From NCBI GenBank assembly GCA_963575645.1, contig OY754472.1, positions 29,265,401-29,329,400 of the forward strand: DNA of 64,000 nt, given 5' to 3'. Made by a program: the position numbers and the translations under genes. Below, one piece after another: positions 50,701-61,521 of the stretch. Each line of letters opens with the position of its first letter. Position 1 is the first letter of the stretch. The notes beneath the pieces were generated by a model, which was not told the origin of the DNA, did no database searches, and saw only the letters and a program-made list of their open reading frames with translations. This stretch comes from Xanthostigma xanthostigma (taxonomy: Eukaryota; Arthropoda; Insecta; Raphidioptera; Raphidiidae).

Positions 50701-53700
50701 GTATAGTGGTGTTATCACGGTATACAAGTGTAGCACTTGTTTTATGGATTACACTATGTTTAGCCAGCAATTATTATATTGTTTTTAAACTATTAATTAG
50801 CTGTCAAAAATAATAAAAAATAAAAAAAATATATGAGAAATATATTATATATAATATATAAATATTAAGTGGAATTAAGTGGAATAAAATGGAATATAAA
50901 AAAAAAAAAATTCTTATGTCAGCGGGAATCGAACCCGGCACCTTGGGATTACATGACTTACGCTTTAACCGTTCGGCCACACCGATGCCGTACAACGCCT
51001 TTGTTATTATGGTATAGAAGTGTAGCAGTTATTTTACGTATCATACTACATTAATTGAGTATATTTATTATGTTTTTTGTTTTTTTATTTTAATTAGCTG
51101 TCAAAAATAATAAAAAAAAAACTGTTTATAAAAATTAAACTACTGAACACATTTTAGTGAATTTAAATAGGGTTCTGGTCTGATAGTAAACAAAGTGAAT
51201 AAAATATAACCCAAGGGGATCCGACCAAAATTGCGATCTGTAGAGTCGTGACGTACGTACATACGTACGTACGTACGTACGTACGTACGTACATACGTAC
51301 AGACCAACCGACAACTGCTGTTTGTGATTTTCAATTACAATTTTAATAGTATTTATGAACTCGAATTGATTTAAAAATGGTTCTGTTTTATAGATCAGAA
51401 TCTCCTCTTTTCAAAAAGTTTCATTTTGAATGGATTTCGTGTGAAATTAACTTAGATATAACTTCTTATCTGAACGAAAGTCAGCTCTGATGCACAAAGC
51501 GATAATAAAGCACATACCGCTAGTTTAGCGGTATGTGCAAAAAATTTTTTTTTGACATTTTCAAAAATTTAAGGAATGATGACGCAACCGCGAGATGCCT
51601 GCCAGAACGGTATTTTCTTAAATGACGGATAATAAAATATCATTTAAAAATTTTCTAGCTTTGTGGGAAACGGGTTACTCGGATGGTTCACTAGCTCTTC
51701 TACTAATAGTTCTACAAAATATATTTCGTTTGCGGCCCGACGTCTGAACTAATAGCTTTGAGCAAATTCTACCAGATTCAGTGGCGGATTTGCAGTCTTG
51801 GCTGCCCTAGGCCCCAGGCCATGTAGTAAGTATCAGCCGCCCCTTTCTCAGCACCCATCATACAGAATAGACTACCTACATAACGCATTTACTTTATTGC
51901 CAACTTTTATCGAAATCGATTCAGAAATTTAGTTAATTATAATAGCTGCAAGTTTGTCATATTTTCCGAGGTTTCAGGGATGATTGCACATTTAAATAAA
52001 ACATTTAATATCCACTATACATATAATATTATACACTCTCACGAACTAATTTTTGAACTTACACGTTGCGCGCTATCATAAAGCTGACGTAAAAACATCT
52101 TAGAAGACGTTATATGTGAAGTAAACTCAAAGTTATAAAAAAAAATCCTCGAAAATAACTCAAAATTGTTGGTTTTAATAAGTTGTCTGTTTTAAATGCA
52201 TTTAAAAAAAACTCAACTGTCCTAATATTGATCTAAATTAGATATTCCGATCACTTTTTGAGGAAGCTGGAAGATTATTGTTATACGATGGAATGCAGAC
52301 TGCACCGTGCAGTGCAACCCGCCATACGCCATAATGTGTTTTGTCACGATTGGCCGCCCCTAATATCTGGCCGCCCTAGGCCCGGGCCTATACTGAGCCT
52401 TGTAAATCCCCCACTGACCAGATTTGCTCCTGAACTAATAGCTTTGAGCGAATTCTATCAGATGTCGCTTCTTGGTACTAAAGCAGTCTTTTTTTGTTTG
52501 TTTCTGAACTAATAGCTTTGAGTAAATTCTATAAGATATCTATAAAATGGGTACCTACACAATTTTGTTAGACAACCTGTAAGTTATACTATGTTGTGTA
52601 TGGTATACAGTAGTATAAGATGGATTGCCTGCCGCTGGGATAATAGTTGTGTCTAAGAGGATGTAATTGACAGCAGGAATAATGGAACAATCAACGTCCA
52701 CGTTTCGTTTTATTCATTTCGCCTACCAAGTCGTCCATTTTCAAGACAGCTCTTACCTATAGACATAATACAGAATCTTTATACTTTTATCTCATAACCA
52801 CAATGACGTTTCAAAAACGTTCGATAAAGGCAAGGACGTAAAAATATATAAACGAACCTAACACTCTCTATATTTAGTTAAGGGGAATTATAAAACGGTC
52901 GAATAAAAAAAAACTTGGTGACTGATGATGAGAAACTGTTTTAATAATTTGAGCGGTATGAAATAGAGTAAGCGAAAAAATAACTAAACTAGCGACAAAT
53001 ATTGGTTAATAATAAAATCCAGAACGGGCTTACAAACATTGGATTGTGAATAATCCATCTGAGATATTAAAATAATAGTTGGGTGACTAAATTACTAAGT
53101 GAGCGACTTGAATGCCTTCGGTAATTTTGAAGCAGATATCTTCTTTTGTTTTTGTTTTTACTTTTAATTTTTTTTTCACTTTGTGACTACATTTTCATGA
53201 AGATTGAAAACCACCGCTTTTTTTGATAAAGGGGTATGCGAATTGTCTCGCAGTGAAACGCGATGGGGCAAAGGTGGAGTTTTTAAAAAAATAATTCCGG
53301 GGTGAACGATAAACGGGTATGCGAATTGTAATTCCGGGGTGAACGATAAAGGGGTATGCGAATTGTCTCGCAGTGAAATGGGAAGGGGCTAATGTGGAGT
53401 TCTTAAAAAAACAATTCCGGGGTGAACGATAACGGGGTATGCGAATTAAATAGTTAATTGTTTGAATAGAACTGCGTTTTCTAAAAATATAGTTAGATAC
53501 ATTACAAGTTAAATAAAAGCTTTTAAAAAATGTGAGTCCAAAATGCCGCTCAGAATAAATAAATCATTTACCAAATTTTGAAAAAAATGCAGGACGTAAC
53601 GTTGACACTCAAACAAATATTAGGTCGCTCAAATATTATGAAGCTTCCCATTTTGTATTTTAAGTAACTCAAATGGATATTTGTAAGTTGCTGTTCTGTT

Positions 53701-54061
53701 GATTTCTCGTCACGCGCAGTTAGTCGCTCACTTAGTAATACAGTAACCCAAATTGATTATTTTTGTCACCCAAAATTGTAATTTACAGTCACTCGTTTAA
53801 ATACTACCCTTTAGTTAATACAATGTACTAGATGATGACAACATCCACTATGAGATGATGAGTTTAGAATAATTTTAGATGGATACTTTTTACTTTTTAC
53901 TGCGTTGTTGAAAAGTTTAGTTGTAATTATACAGTTTCAGTAACCGTTCAATTTGAGAGCAATAAACCATTTTTATTTTGCAGTAGCGACGAGGGATTTC
54001 AAGGATCGTCAGCTTCATTGGAAACGGAACCACTGTCTCCAACCGTTGCGGCAATAGTCAG
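47710..54061 (+). CDS. unidentified Ser/Pro-rich protein, N-terminal two exons
   Basis: Exon 47710-47954 (81 codons plus two bases, GTAAGT donor) joins exon 53984-54061 (CAG acceptor, GTTAGT donor) in phase 2, and the second exon also ends in phase 2. The 107 residues start MTKLRKQLEFNIRKKYKMDP and are basic to about residue 45 (MSPNKRLNLRLRKVLSLGAL). They then become Ser/Thr/Pro-rich with SP or TP sites (TSPVGTQWYSSNPSYESLHS, HSPRS, EPLSP), consistent with a phosphorylated, disordered N-terminal region. No domain is recognisable, so no function is assigned. The in-frame splice, good sites and coding-like composition support a real gene. Further exons must lie beyond 54061; none was found with confidence in the window. 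The 6.0-kb intron holds the composite palindrome and a hAT-like element. Confidence 0.65.
50530..50825 (-). repeat. tRNA-like repeat unit 1
   Basis: On the minus strand the central part reads GTGGCGTAATGGTTATGCCG (box A-like) and then GGTCCTGGGTTCGATTCC (box B). Flanks GACAGCTAATTAA and CCACTTGATATTAATTATA also occur in unit 2. Acceptor ends do not pair. It is a tRNA-derived repeat. Confidence 0.75.
50826..51123 (-). repeat. tRNA-like repeat unit 2
   Basis: On the minus strand GTGTGGCCGAACGGTTAAAG, then GTGCCGGGTTCGATTCCCGC. It matches unit 1 in layout, length and flanks, with the same orientation. Its tRNA part is more complete, but the acceptor stem still does not close. Confidence 0.75.
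51250..51300. repeat. (ACGT)n microsatellite
   Basis: About twelve tetranucleotide repeats with two ACAT variants. ACGT is self-complementary, so each strand can fold on itself. Confidence 0.95.
51743..52535 (+). repeat. short direct repeats GAACTAATAGCTTTGAGC
   Basis: The module GAACTAATAGCTTTGAG followed by AATTCTA occurs near 51746, 52432 and 52505. The hAT-like element at 51779-52416 landed inside the first module. Confidence 0.7.
51779..52416. mobile_element. hAT-like element in the intron of the 47710 gene
   Basis: Ends CAGTGGCGGATTTGCAG and GTAAATCCCCCACTG, with CTGCCCTAGGCCC mirrored by GGCCGCCCTAGG inside. The exact 8-bp duplication ACCAGATT is at 51771-51778 and 52417-52424. 638 bp, no transposase frame. 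Confidence 0.88.
53185..53500. repeat. minisatellite array, locus 2
   Basis: Same unit as at 46110 (GGGGTATGCGAATTGTCTCG, GCAGTGAAA, ATTCCGGGGTGAACGATAA) in fewer copies. It has the same left flank (CATGAAGATTGAAAACCACC) and right flank (TTGTTTGAATAGAACTGCGT). The 48-base inverted ends and tRNA-like part of locus 1 are absent. Confidence 0.85.
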
Positions 54062-54284
54062 GTTAGTAATGAACATTTCTCCAGGCATTCTATCATTTTG
54101 ACGTAGGTCAATTATCATTGGTAGGTCGGTTTTTATCATTTGATTTACCGTTCAGTTTTTAAAACGCGTTTTATTAACATTCCGCGGTGTGTAATATCAA
54201 CAAATTTTCCTGGCGGTTATCAATATTGAAACATGTACCTATATTAGTATTATGGAATTTAATGAATTTGAACTGATTTTTTAT

Positions 54285-54655
54285 GTGAAACATCTAATGA
54301 CGCGTTTGGTTGGGAGTGAAACCGTACAATTGGTGCAACACTTTTATGGGAGAACGTTACGTTTGTGTGCGTTGGATTAAACATGGCTTTAGATGAAAAC
54401 GACATCTAGATTAAATGACGAAATTTAGTTACTATAGAATTTCCTTAGATGACAGCGCGTAACGTCTGCTTTGTGTATATGCGTTGGATTATAACTTGGC
54501 TTTTGTTGACAACTAGATGACAGGGCAAAATTTATACTTGCAGGCTGAAATTTAGTTACAAGGAATTTGGTTAGTTGATAGGGCGAAATGTAGTTACTAG
54601 AATATCGCTTAAATTTATGTTTCACATCTGCCAAGCGTCCTACGACGGCTCACTT
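54285..54655. repeat. dispersed repeat, copy 2 (partner at 6365-6630)
   Basis: Begins GTGAAACATCTAATGACGCG and ends TTCACATCTGCCAAGCGTCC, then ACGACGGCTCAC. It contains about three internal repeats of a GATGACAG..CG module and a GCGTTGGATTA motif. Confidence 0.65.
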
Positions 54656-54793
54656 TTTTTTAAATTAAAAATCAGAATAATTATATAATTATATTCTATT
54701 TGAACTTTATAACGTTTTTATTATTATATTTTACTAATAATAATTAAACGGTTAACTTTTGAATCATCTGTATTGTTTCACCGCGTTCTAGTC

Positions 54794-55606
54794 CAGTGGT
54801 TCCCAAAAGGTGGTCCGCGGACCCCCAGGGGTTCGCGGACAGTTTGCAAGGGGTCCGCGGCCAGCCGGTAAAAAATAAAATCGTAAAAAAATTTTCAAAA
54901 AACATGCTCAGATACGCTAAAAACGTGCCAATTTAAGTGTAATTTTGCAAATTTTCCTGGGGGAGCCCCCCTGTACTGTTGGATTTTTAAAAGAAGACCG
55001 GTCTATGGAATGTAGTCCTATACCCTTATTGCAGAAGAGCGCACATGTATTTTATATTAGTAAAAGGTAATGATCCTGGAACCGCTTCTATGCAATAAGG
55101 GAGTCCAGTCGACCAAACGGGTCGCAATTGTCGTATTGCGATAATTGTACTATTGCCATAGCTGTACGACTACACAGCGACACTTGCTAACAGTACAAAA
55201 AAAATCATACACCAGACAGTACATAGGTGTGCGTTCACGGACTAAGTTGAGGGGTGTTGTCTGAATATCATCAAAATGGAAAGTAAAAAGGGAAAAACAG
55301 TTAGAAGTGGCGCTAGGGAGCTCATAGCGAATGTAATTAAAATGTGCGAGTTAGAGGCTCAAAATAATGCCTTAAAATTTAAAGCTATACATTGTTTGCA
55401 TGCCTTGCTATGCGCCGCCTATGAATTCCGATAATTTGGGAACACATCAACGACTTCTTGCCCTTTCCCCACCGGTCTTCTTTCGCCGATCGCACAGTAT
55501 GCTGGGGGATATTCCATACCCCCAGACCCCCCGGTATTCGGGGGTCCCCGACTACTTAGCTAGTTCACTTAGGGGTCCACGATTACCTGTTATTTGGGAA
55601 CCACTG
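54794..55606. mobile_element. hAT-like element, longer family D relative
   Basis: Ends CAGTGGTTCCCAAAAGGTGG and TTTGGGAACCACTG; flanking octamers TTCTAGTC and CTCTAGTC agree at 7 of 8. Right half contains CCCCCGGTATTCGGGGG. It shares the AAAAGGTGGTCCGCGG start with the elements at 18495 and 21006. A short coding remnant lies inside. Confidence 0.82.
55276..55425 (+). pseudogene. N-terminal remnant of a transposon-encoded protein
   Basis: Starts MESKKGKTVRSGARELIANV and stays open for about 40 residues, then degenerates. The KTVRSGARELI pattern resembles N-termini of DDE-type insect transposon proteins as I remember them. It sits inside the hAT-like element, so it may be captured or a secondary insertion. 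Confidence 0.5.
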
Positions 55607-55619
55607 CTCTAGTCAACTA

Positions 55620-57180
55620 CATACGTACAAAGAATATTTATTTACATACATAAACCAGACTACTGTTTGAAGTAGTTACTTTTTTACCAGAAAATAAAAA
55701 AAAAACAAATTACATTGTACAAGTCAAACATTCAGTTTAGATATACTTAACGTATTATGTAACGACAACAGATCCGGATTATAGATATTTAAATGTTAAA
55801 AAAATGTTCTTTTCAAAATTACACTATATTAGCTGTTCTTTTCAAAAGATCACTGGTTATATGACAAATTGTGTACATGCCTCGACTGAATAATTCCAAT
55901 GCTCGAGTTGAACTTTATCGCGTTACGGCAATGAACCGAACAAATCAAAAATGGAATATTGAAATGTTTGCGAAATAGCCGCTGTATTGTGATATATTCT
56001 TAAAATCCACTTTCCGATTCCCTTGGCTACTGACATGGTATCAGTCAAGAGATTGAGGTGCTATAACTGATGATTGGTGAACATGCTTTATTCTTAATAC
56101 ACCTGTCTAGCCCTCGATTTACGATACCTACTCGGAATGGAGGTTTTCGGATTAATACGGTCAAAGAAATCCCAACGAAAAAAAAGACCAAATTAAAATG
56201 TTAAAAAAAAACCCACGACGGATGTAAACGTTGTAGGTACCTAACTGAAAAATGCAAGATGCAGATGAATTACAAACCCTTTACAGTTTACAAAAAACCG
56301 CATCTGAATTGATCAAACCGTTTTCGAGATAAACCTTCTCCGTTCCGTCGTGGGTAAAAACATTTCAAGTCTGAAATATAGCCATGCTTTGCGTTGATAT
56401 ACCACTAAAAATGTGATAAAAGGGACCACACTTAGTGCGAAAAAGGTTACTTTATTTACATGAAATGTTTTTGATGGGATTTCAATTATTTTTATAGAAT
56501 ATAGAAGTTTAACTTCGGTTGTTTGTTCGCAATTACTCTTAACAAATAGACCACACTCTTAGGTAGGGGGTTAGATTCATTACAACTAGTAATGGGATAT
56601 TTCGAGTGAAAATTGTCGAACAAGAAATATTTAGAGAGGCTAATCAAAATCATTCGAAGAATTTTTATACCTAAGAGTTAGGATTTTGATAATACAGTCT
56701 CCAGTAATAAATTAATTATTATACCACGCCCCTTTCTTTACTCTTTGAAACACTGCATATAAGTCTCTCTCTCTCATATTCTCATTTTCTGGCATATTCA
56801 ATGATCTCACAGTATTGAATACGATCACTTACGTATTTTATATCTGCGTCTGTTATATGAAGCACGGAATGCAGGTGACTCTCTCAAGACAGACAATCGA
56901 AACCGAGAGCAAATTCATACGAGAGCTGAAATGTTCATTCATTCACCTATTATTATCATATACATCATGCGAAGTGATCATTTCGAATGAATCATTCGAT
57001 TATAAAAATCATTCGAATAGTAACCTTGCGAATTATCACAATCATTCGATGGTTAGAGTAGGACAACTCGATGTGCAAAATATCCACTGGAAATACACAA
57101 TTATTATTTTACATAACATATAACAGTGTTTTTATCCGTTTTAAGTGCGGAAAATTAATTTTTATAAATTATTTTTTTTG
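55620..57180. other. gene-free stretch
   Basis: AT-rich. A 102-residue plus-strand frame at 56815-57123 has low-complexity Asn/His/Ser content and no motif. ATTCG motifs recur between 56950 and 57050. Nothing else supported. Confidence 0.4.
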
Positions 57181-57184
57181 CGCA

Positions 57185-57800
57185 GTGCTCTTTAAAAAAA
57201 CAATTACGGGGTCGTGTCGATGCGATGGCGTTTTTCTTGCGCAGTGAAAAGGAGAGGGCGTTTGGGGGAGTTCTTTAAAAAGGAAGTACGGGGTCGTGTA
57301 TACAAAGTGAGATAGTAATACAGTAATTTTACACCAGTTGCTATGACGTGTATATGTGATTTTTGATTGGTTAGATTCAAGAAATGCAGACAGTGAAAGA
57401 CGAAAAGTAGTTCCATATTTTTTACGTATTTTTGAGGAAATTTGTGAATAATCCGCAAAGTTTTTCTTTTTTGAAACGTAAAAATTTCGTTTTTTCTATG
57501 ATCTAAAAGAAGTCAAATTTTAGGCACATCGAGCTATTGTACTGGACCCTCATTCGATTATTCTCAACACTAATTGTAAACTCAACTGCGCAGTGGAAAG
57601 AGGAGGGCGTTTGGGGGAGTTTTTTAAAAAAACAATTACGGGGTCGTGTATACAAAGTGAGAGAGTAATACATTAATTCTACACCAGTTGCTATGACGTG
57701 TACATGTGATTTCTGATTGATTAGATTTAAAAAATGAGAGTGAAAGGCGAAAAGTAGTCCCATATTTTTTACGTATTTTTGAGGAAATTTGTGAATAAGC
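57185..57800. repeat. tandem duplication of about 355 bases, distant minisatellite relative
   Basis: Two copies (about 57236-57455 and 57590-57800) of GCAGTGAAAAGGAGAGGGCG, GTTTGGGGGAGTT, ACGGGGTCGTGTATACAAAG and CACCAGTTGCTATGACGTG. Order and spacing of GCAGTGAAA, a poly-A run and ACGGGGT parallel the units at 46110 and 53185, though diverged. Confidence 0.65.
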
Positions 57801-57997
57801 GTTTTCTATGATTTAAAAAAAAGTCAAAATTTAAGCACCTCGAGTTATCGTACTGTAGCCTCATTCGATTATTCGCAACACTAATAATAATATTGTATTA
57901 TCAACTGCTCGAAGTCCTACCTACATGTATGCAGAATCGATCAAATTCGAGCATAGACAGGCTTTTCTGTAGAAATGTGGTAATTTTGAATACCTAC

Positions 57998-58213
57998 CTG
58001 TAGTCGTAACATAATATTATTGATACATTCAAAATTATCAATGTGTATTTTCTTTAATGACCCTACCTTATCAACGCGATGCACGATTAGATTGTTGGTC
58101 CGCTCAATAATACGAATTGTGGATTGTTTGTTGATATTACCTCCACCGTCTTTATCGAGCTGTAATGCGCCGACGCCAAAGCCCACGGGTTTGTTTTGGT
58201 AAATAACAAGCGA
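57998..58213 (-). CDS. possible internal coding exon of unknown gene
   Basis: Exactly 216 bases (72 codons) stay open on the minus strand between a CTACAG acceptor ending at 58214 and a CAG|GTAGGT donor at 57998-57992. The frame reads SLVIYQNKPVGFGVGALQLD, then KDGGGNINKQSTIRIIERTN, ending in MLRLQ. It is not low-complexity and looks coding, but I do not recognise it. The acceptor's polypyrimidine tract is weak. An alternative donor lies after VHRVDK. No neighbouring exon was found. It could be a host exon or an old transposon fragment. Confidence 0.3.
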
Positions 58214-58319
58214 CTGTAGCTCTTATGCAAACCTGACGCAAGTGTGCGAACTTACATGTCGTCAGCTGACTTCATATACCATATTGATTTGCGCCAGTTT
58301 TTCAAAGTAAATGCAACCG

Positions 58320-58675
58320 CAGTTAGCTGAGCGTTAGAGACGAATTTCCCGTACTAAACAGAGTATACTAAATTTAGGTCAACTTTATATCTAGTAAGTG
58401 TCTGGTTTGTAGCGAGCGGTCTATCAAAACGGATACATTTAACTATTGTGTTTACACCGACGCGTTGTTGTGATAACAGTTAGTACTAGCTGAACGAGTC
58501 TTTTTGGTTTAAAATTTTTACGCGAATCTTGTTAGTGAGGCTCGAACTACAGACCTCCGAAGTTAGAAGTTGATTGCTTGCAGATTGCTTTTTGAATTTG
58601 ATATTTGATTTTTTGTGTTGTGAATTTTTCACTACAGTGCAGCTTTTGTCGACTTGAATTTTGAAAGTAAGTACA
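58320..58675 (+). other. possible non-coding exon or promoter area
   Basis: A GAAA|GTAAGTAC donor at about 58670 follows a stretch less AT-rich than its surroundings, with no open frame. Such a layout fits a 5' UTR exon of a plus-strand gene. A tRNA-like box B (TAGTTCGAGCC on the minus strand) at about 58545 argues for a repeat instead. Confidence 0.25.
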
Positions 58676-59134
58676 ATTTTTTTAAATTATTTATTAAGAA
58701 ATCTGAAATCAGCTGTTTTTGTTTATTTTTTTTGTTTACATTTTTTAGTAACCTTTTTGAATTGCGTATTTTTATCTAATATAGGTATATGAATTTATAT
58801 TTTTGTATTTATTTGAGCTGCGTACAATATAATTAATTATTATTCGGTAAATAATCGATTTAGTATAAAGTTTTTTTTTTTCAATTTTTTTAAAATCTAA
58901 AGTATACCTCAATGTAATCTTACTTATATCCAAGAATATTAAACATAAAAAACAATACTATTATTAATACTTACTATATATTACAATTATTTTTACGCAA
59001 TTATATCCCTGAGAAGTATTTTATAAATTGCTATATTCTTTGCCATTGTCATGGACCGTTCAACGACCTATTGAAAATGACTGTAATCTGCCATTTTTTG
59101 CATGAAAGTTTATATGCAAAACTCCTTTACATCT

Positions 59135-59375
59135 ATACTGCCCTAAAAAGGCAAAGGGTAGTAAGTGACATTTGTTGAAAAATGAGTTCATACTGAAACC
59201 AACGACAGCAGTAAGTGCTGCAGCAATAATTTTATTGTCTTTAAAAAATGTTTCTCCCATGTTTTGGTTACCATAATCTAAAATTCTGGACGGTCAATAC
59301 ATTTTTAGTAAATCTTGATTTACTCAAATTCATAAGTTGGTCACTTACTGCCTTTTGCCTTTTTACGGCAGTATA
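59135..59375. repeat. short inverted-repeat element
   Basis: TACTGCCCTAAAAAGGCAAA at 59137 and the complement-like TTTTGCCTTTTTACGGCAGT near 59354-59373 are inverted, with GGTAGTAAGTGAC / GTCACTTACTGCC inside. About 240 bp, no ORF. Confidence 0.65.
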
Positions 59376-59379
59376 CATA

Positions 59380-60676
59380 TTAATAATTTCGTCGAAATCT
59401 ATTAAAAATTATTAAACATGAAATTAAAATTAAAGTGTAAAATATCTAAAAAAAAACAACACTCTTTTATAGCAATGTGAACTGAAAAGTAAAAAATTTT
59501 GTTCAACAGCGATAGGAAGTTCCTCTGTATCGAGTTTTATTTTCATACTTTTACTGTGAACAGTGAAAGTGGTAGTGCGACTACGTTTCGCATTTCTTTT
59601 GTTTTATTTTGCGCACTAGTGCGAAATGGGTCATTTTACTATCGCTATGCAAACATGAAAAGCAATTATTTTGTAGGGGGTCGTGCGAAATATTTTTTCA
59701 CACACCTCGCTTTAAAATAACTGTTTTTCATGCCTGTATAGCGAAAGTAATTTGATCCATTTCGCACTAGTGCGTGAAGTGAAATAAACGTTGTCGTCCG
59801 ACCATTTCTATTATAAAAGTTATGTGATTGTTAAAACTCGCTGACGCTCGTTTTTAACATAATGTGACATTGGCCATATTATATCACGCACAAGAAACAT
59901 ATTCCTACTAATTTTTGCATTTTATAATTAATCCACCTGAAAATTGTATGAATTCCATTCAATGAATTGTTATAAATATACGTAAATAAATTATATTTGT
60001 TTTCTGTCAAATCCGTGTCAGGGTAAAATGTATAAATTGTGTCACAAAAAGCAGGTCTATTTAGATATTATCTTTATTTTAGAGACAGTCGCATTTAAAG
60101 AAATATGAATATTATTAAATGTCAGCTTATCCAAAAGTTGGTGACATAATATAAAAAAAAAAAACTCGGGTCGCAGTGCGAAACCCTGCCGACAATATAG
60201 TGTATTTGCTTTTATAGGCAGTGTGGCTTTATTATATGAATTTAACTTTGTTTTTGGACAAAATAAAGAAAATTACCCCTTAATACACCCCTTAAAACAA
60301 CATTTTTTTACTTAATTTCAATACTATATATCAATTCAACATCTGTACCAAATTATATACACCCTTCAGCATGTAAATCCATATCGGTAAACTTGCGTTT
60401 TTATAAAATTTGTAAGTCCGGTACTGTCGGGCCGATTTTTTTAAAATTTTAGCAGTACATTTTAATAATTACTAAAGGGTTAAATTTTAAATTTGAAACT
60501 ATTCTGATAATTTTTTCGGTATTTTTGGGCCCGAAAACTTTTTTCAACCCCTAAATACCACCCTTAACATGGCCCGATTGGGCCCATTTTAAATAGGCTT
60601 CGTGCGGTGATGGATTCCAACGTGTGGACCAAATTTCGTTTAAATCGATTAAGTCTGTCGAGAGTTATCGTGCTAA

Positions 60677-60719
<43 letters not shown>

Positions 60720-61520
60720 TATATATATATACATATATAAACATACTTTTCCAAAAATGGTGCCAAACTTCTTAGAAAGTTATGAAACGTCGAGAAATTT
60801 CGGTCCGACCCCTAGGTCCCGCCATCCGACCGACGCCAATAGTGTAAGTGCCTTATGGCAAATACACTAAAAAGAAACTTCTCAACTTTTATAGATTTTT
60901 ATTTGTTATGAAGCGGAATTCTCTCTTCATATTCCGTGCCGTTAGCAGGATTGAAGTTGTAGCAGGATTTGCAGGAGTTCGAATAGCAGGAATAATATTT
61001 ATTCATACTGTGTAGTAGCATCTCTAAGAATATATAAGCAATCTTGTTTGTTTCTTTCTTCCTACTGTTTTTGTACTGTGAATTGTGATTTTCAAACGGG
61101 TGAAGTAGAGACATGGAATTGTTATGCTTTGTAACCATTTTTATCGGTGGTATGGTCCGATTTAAAAATTTTTTTTATCGTTACTATACATGACGAAAAA
61201 ACCGATAATTTGTCACTTGTTTAAAATATAGGTTAGGTAGTACTAGATACTATCTAAAATTATAGAGAAGGTACTTTACCAGTTATTTAATTACACAGTA
61301 AATTGACTTTTAAATGTCATACTATAATTATCATTGTTTAACGGTTTTGTTTAAAAAATTGATTTTAAATTTACACATTTTACTTGCAACTTTCTTAAAC
61401 TGCTAGTTGCTCAAAGTTTCGACGTCTTATTTAGCACGTTCTTTAGAATTAATTCATGAAAATTAGTTAAAGACAAAATTTAAAAACTCAAATCTTTGAT
61501 TAAGGTCTGATTAGAATTCT
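59380..61520. other. gene-free stretch
   Basis: AT-rich intergenic sequence. It contains mirrored GCACTAGTGCGAAATGG motifs (59600-59780) and an (AT)n run. Small frames at 59499-59720 and 60899-61138 show no recognised motif. Confidence 0.4.
60678..60740. repeat. (AT)n microsatellite
   Basis: About 60 bases of alternating A and T with single interruptions. Confidence 0.95.
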
Positions 61521-61521
61521 T

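Larger units (their letters stand above)
50363..51539. mobile_element. insertion of about 1.2 kb in the right arm of the palindrome
   Basis: Left arm sequence around 48236 is continuous, but its partners on the right stop at 50362 and resume at 51540. The insert holds two tandem tRNA-like units, an ACGT microsatellite and, at its right edge, the hairpin GCACATACCGCTAGTTTAGC.. ending GGTATGTGC (51511-51539). Confidence 0.75.
48075..51699. repeat. composite palindrome of about 3.6 kb
   Basis: AAGAGCTAGTGAACCATC at 48075 pairs with GATGGTTCACTAGCTCTT ending 51699. The arms stay complementary through 48075-48770 on the left and, on the right, 49845-50362 and 51540-51699. Between the arms sit two further inverted repeats. 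One spans about 48772-49193 (AGTATTCGTCCCTGCA to TGCAGGGACGAATACT); the other about 49205-49835 (GCGATTTTCTATTTCCC to GGGAAATAGAAAATCGC). Each outer arm itself contains diverged repeats of a module with CCCACAAGGCTA and CTGGCAG followed by CGCGGTTGCG. Confidence 0.88.

Noticed and set aside
56815-57123. 102-codon plus-strand frame
   Set aside because: Low-complexity content from ATTCG repeats; no splice sites or motif.
58540-58575. tRNA-like box B (TAGTTCGAGCC on the minus strand)
   Set aside because: Isolated match; no further tRNA features.
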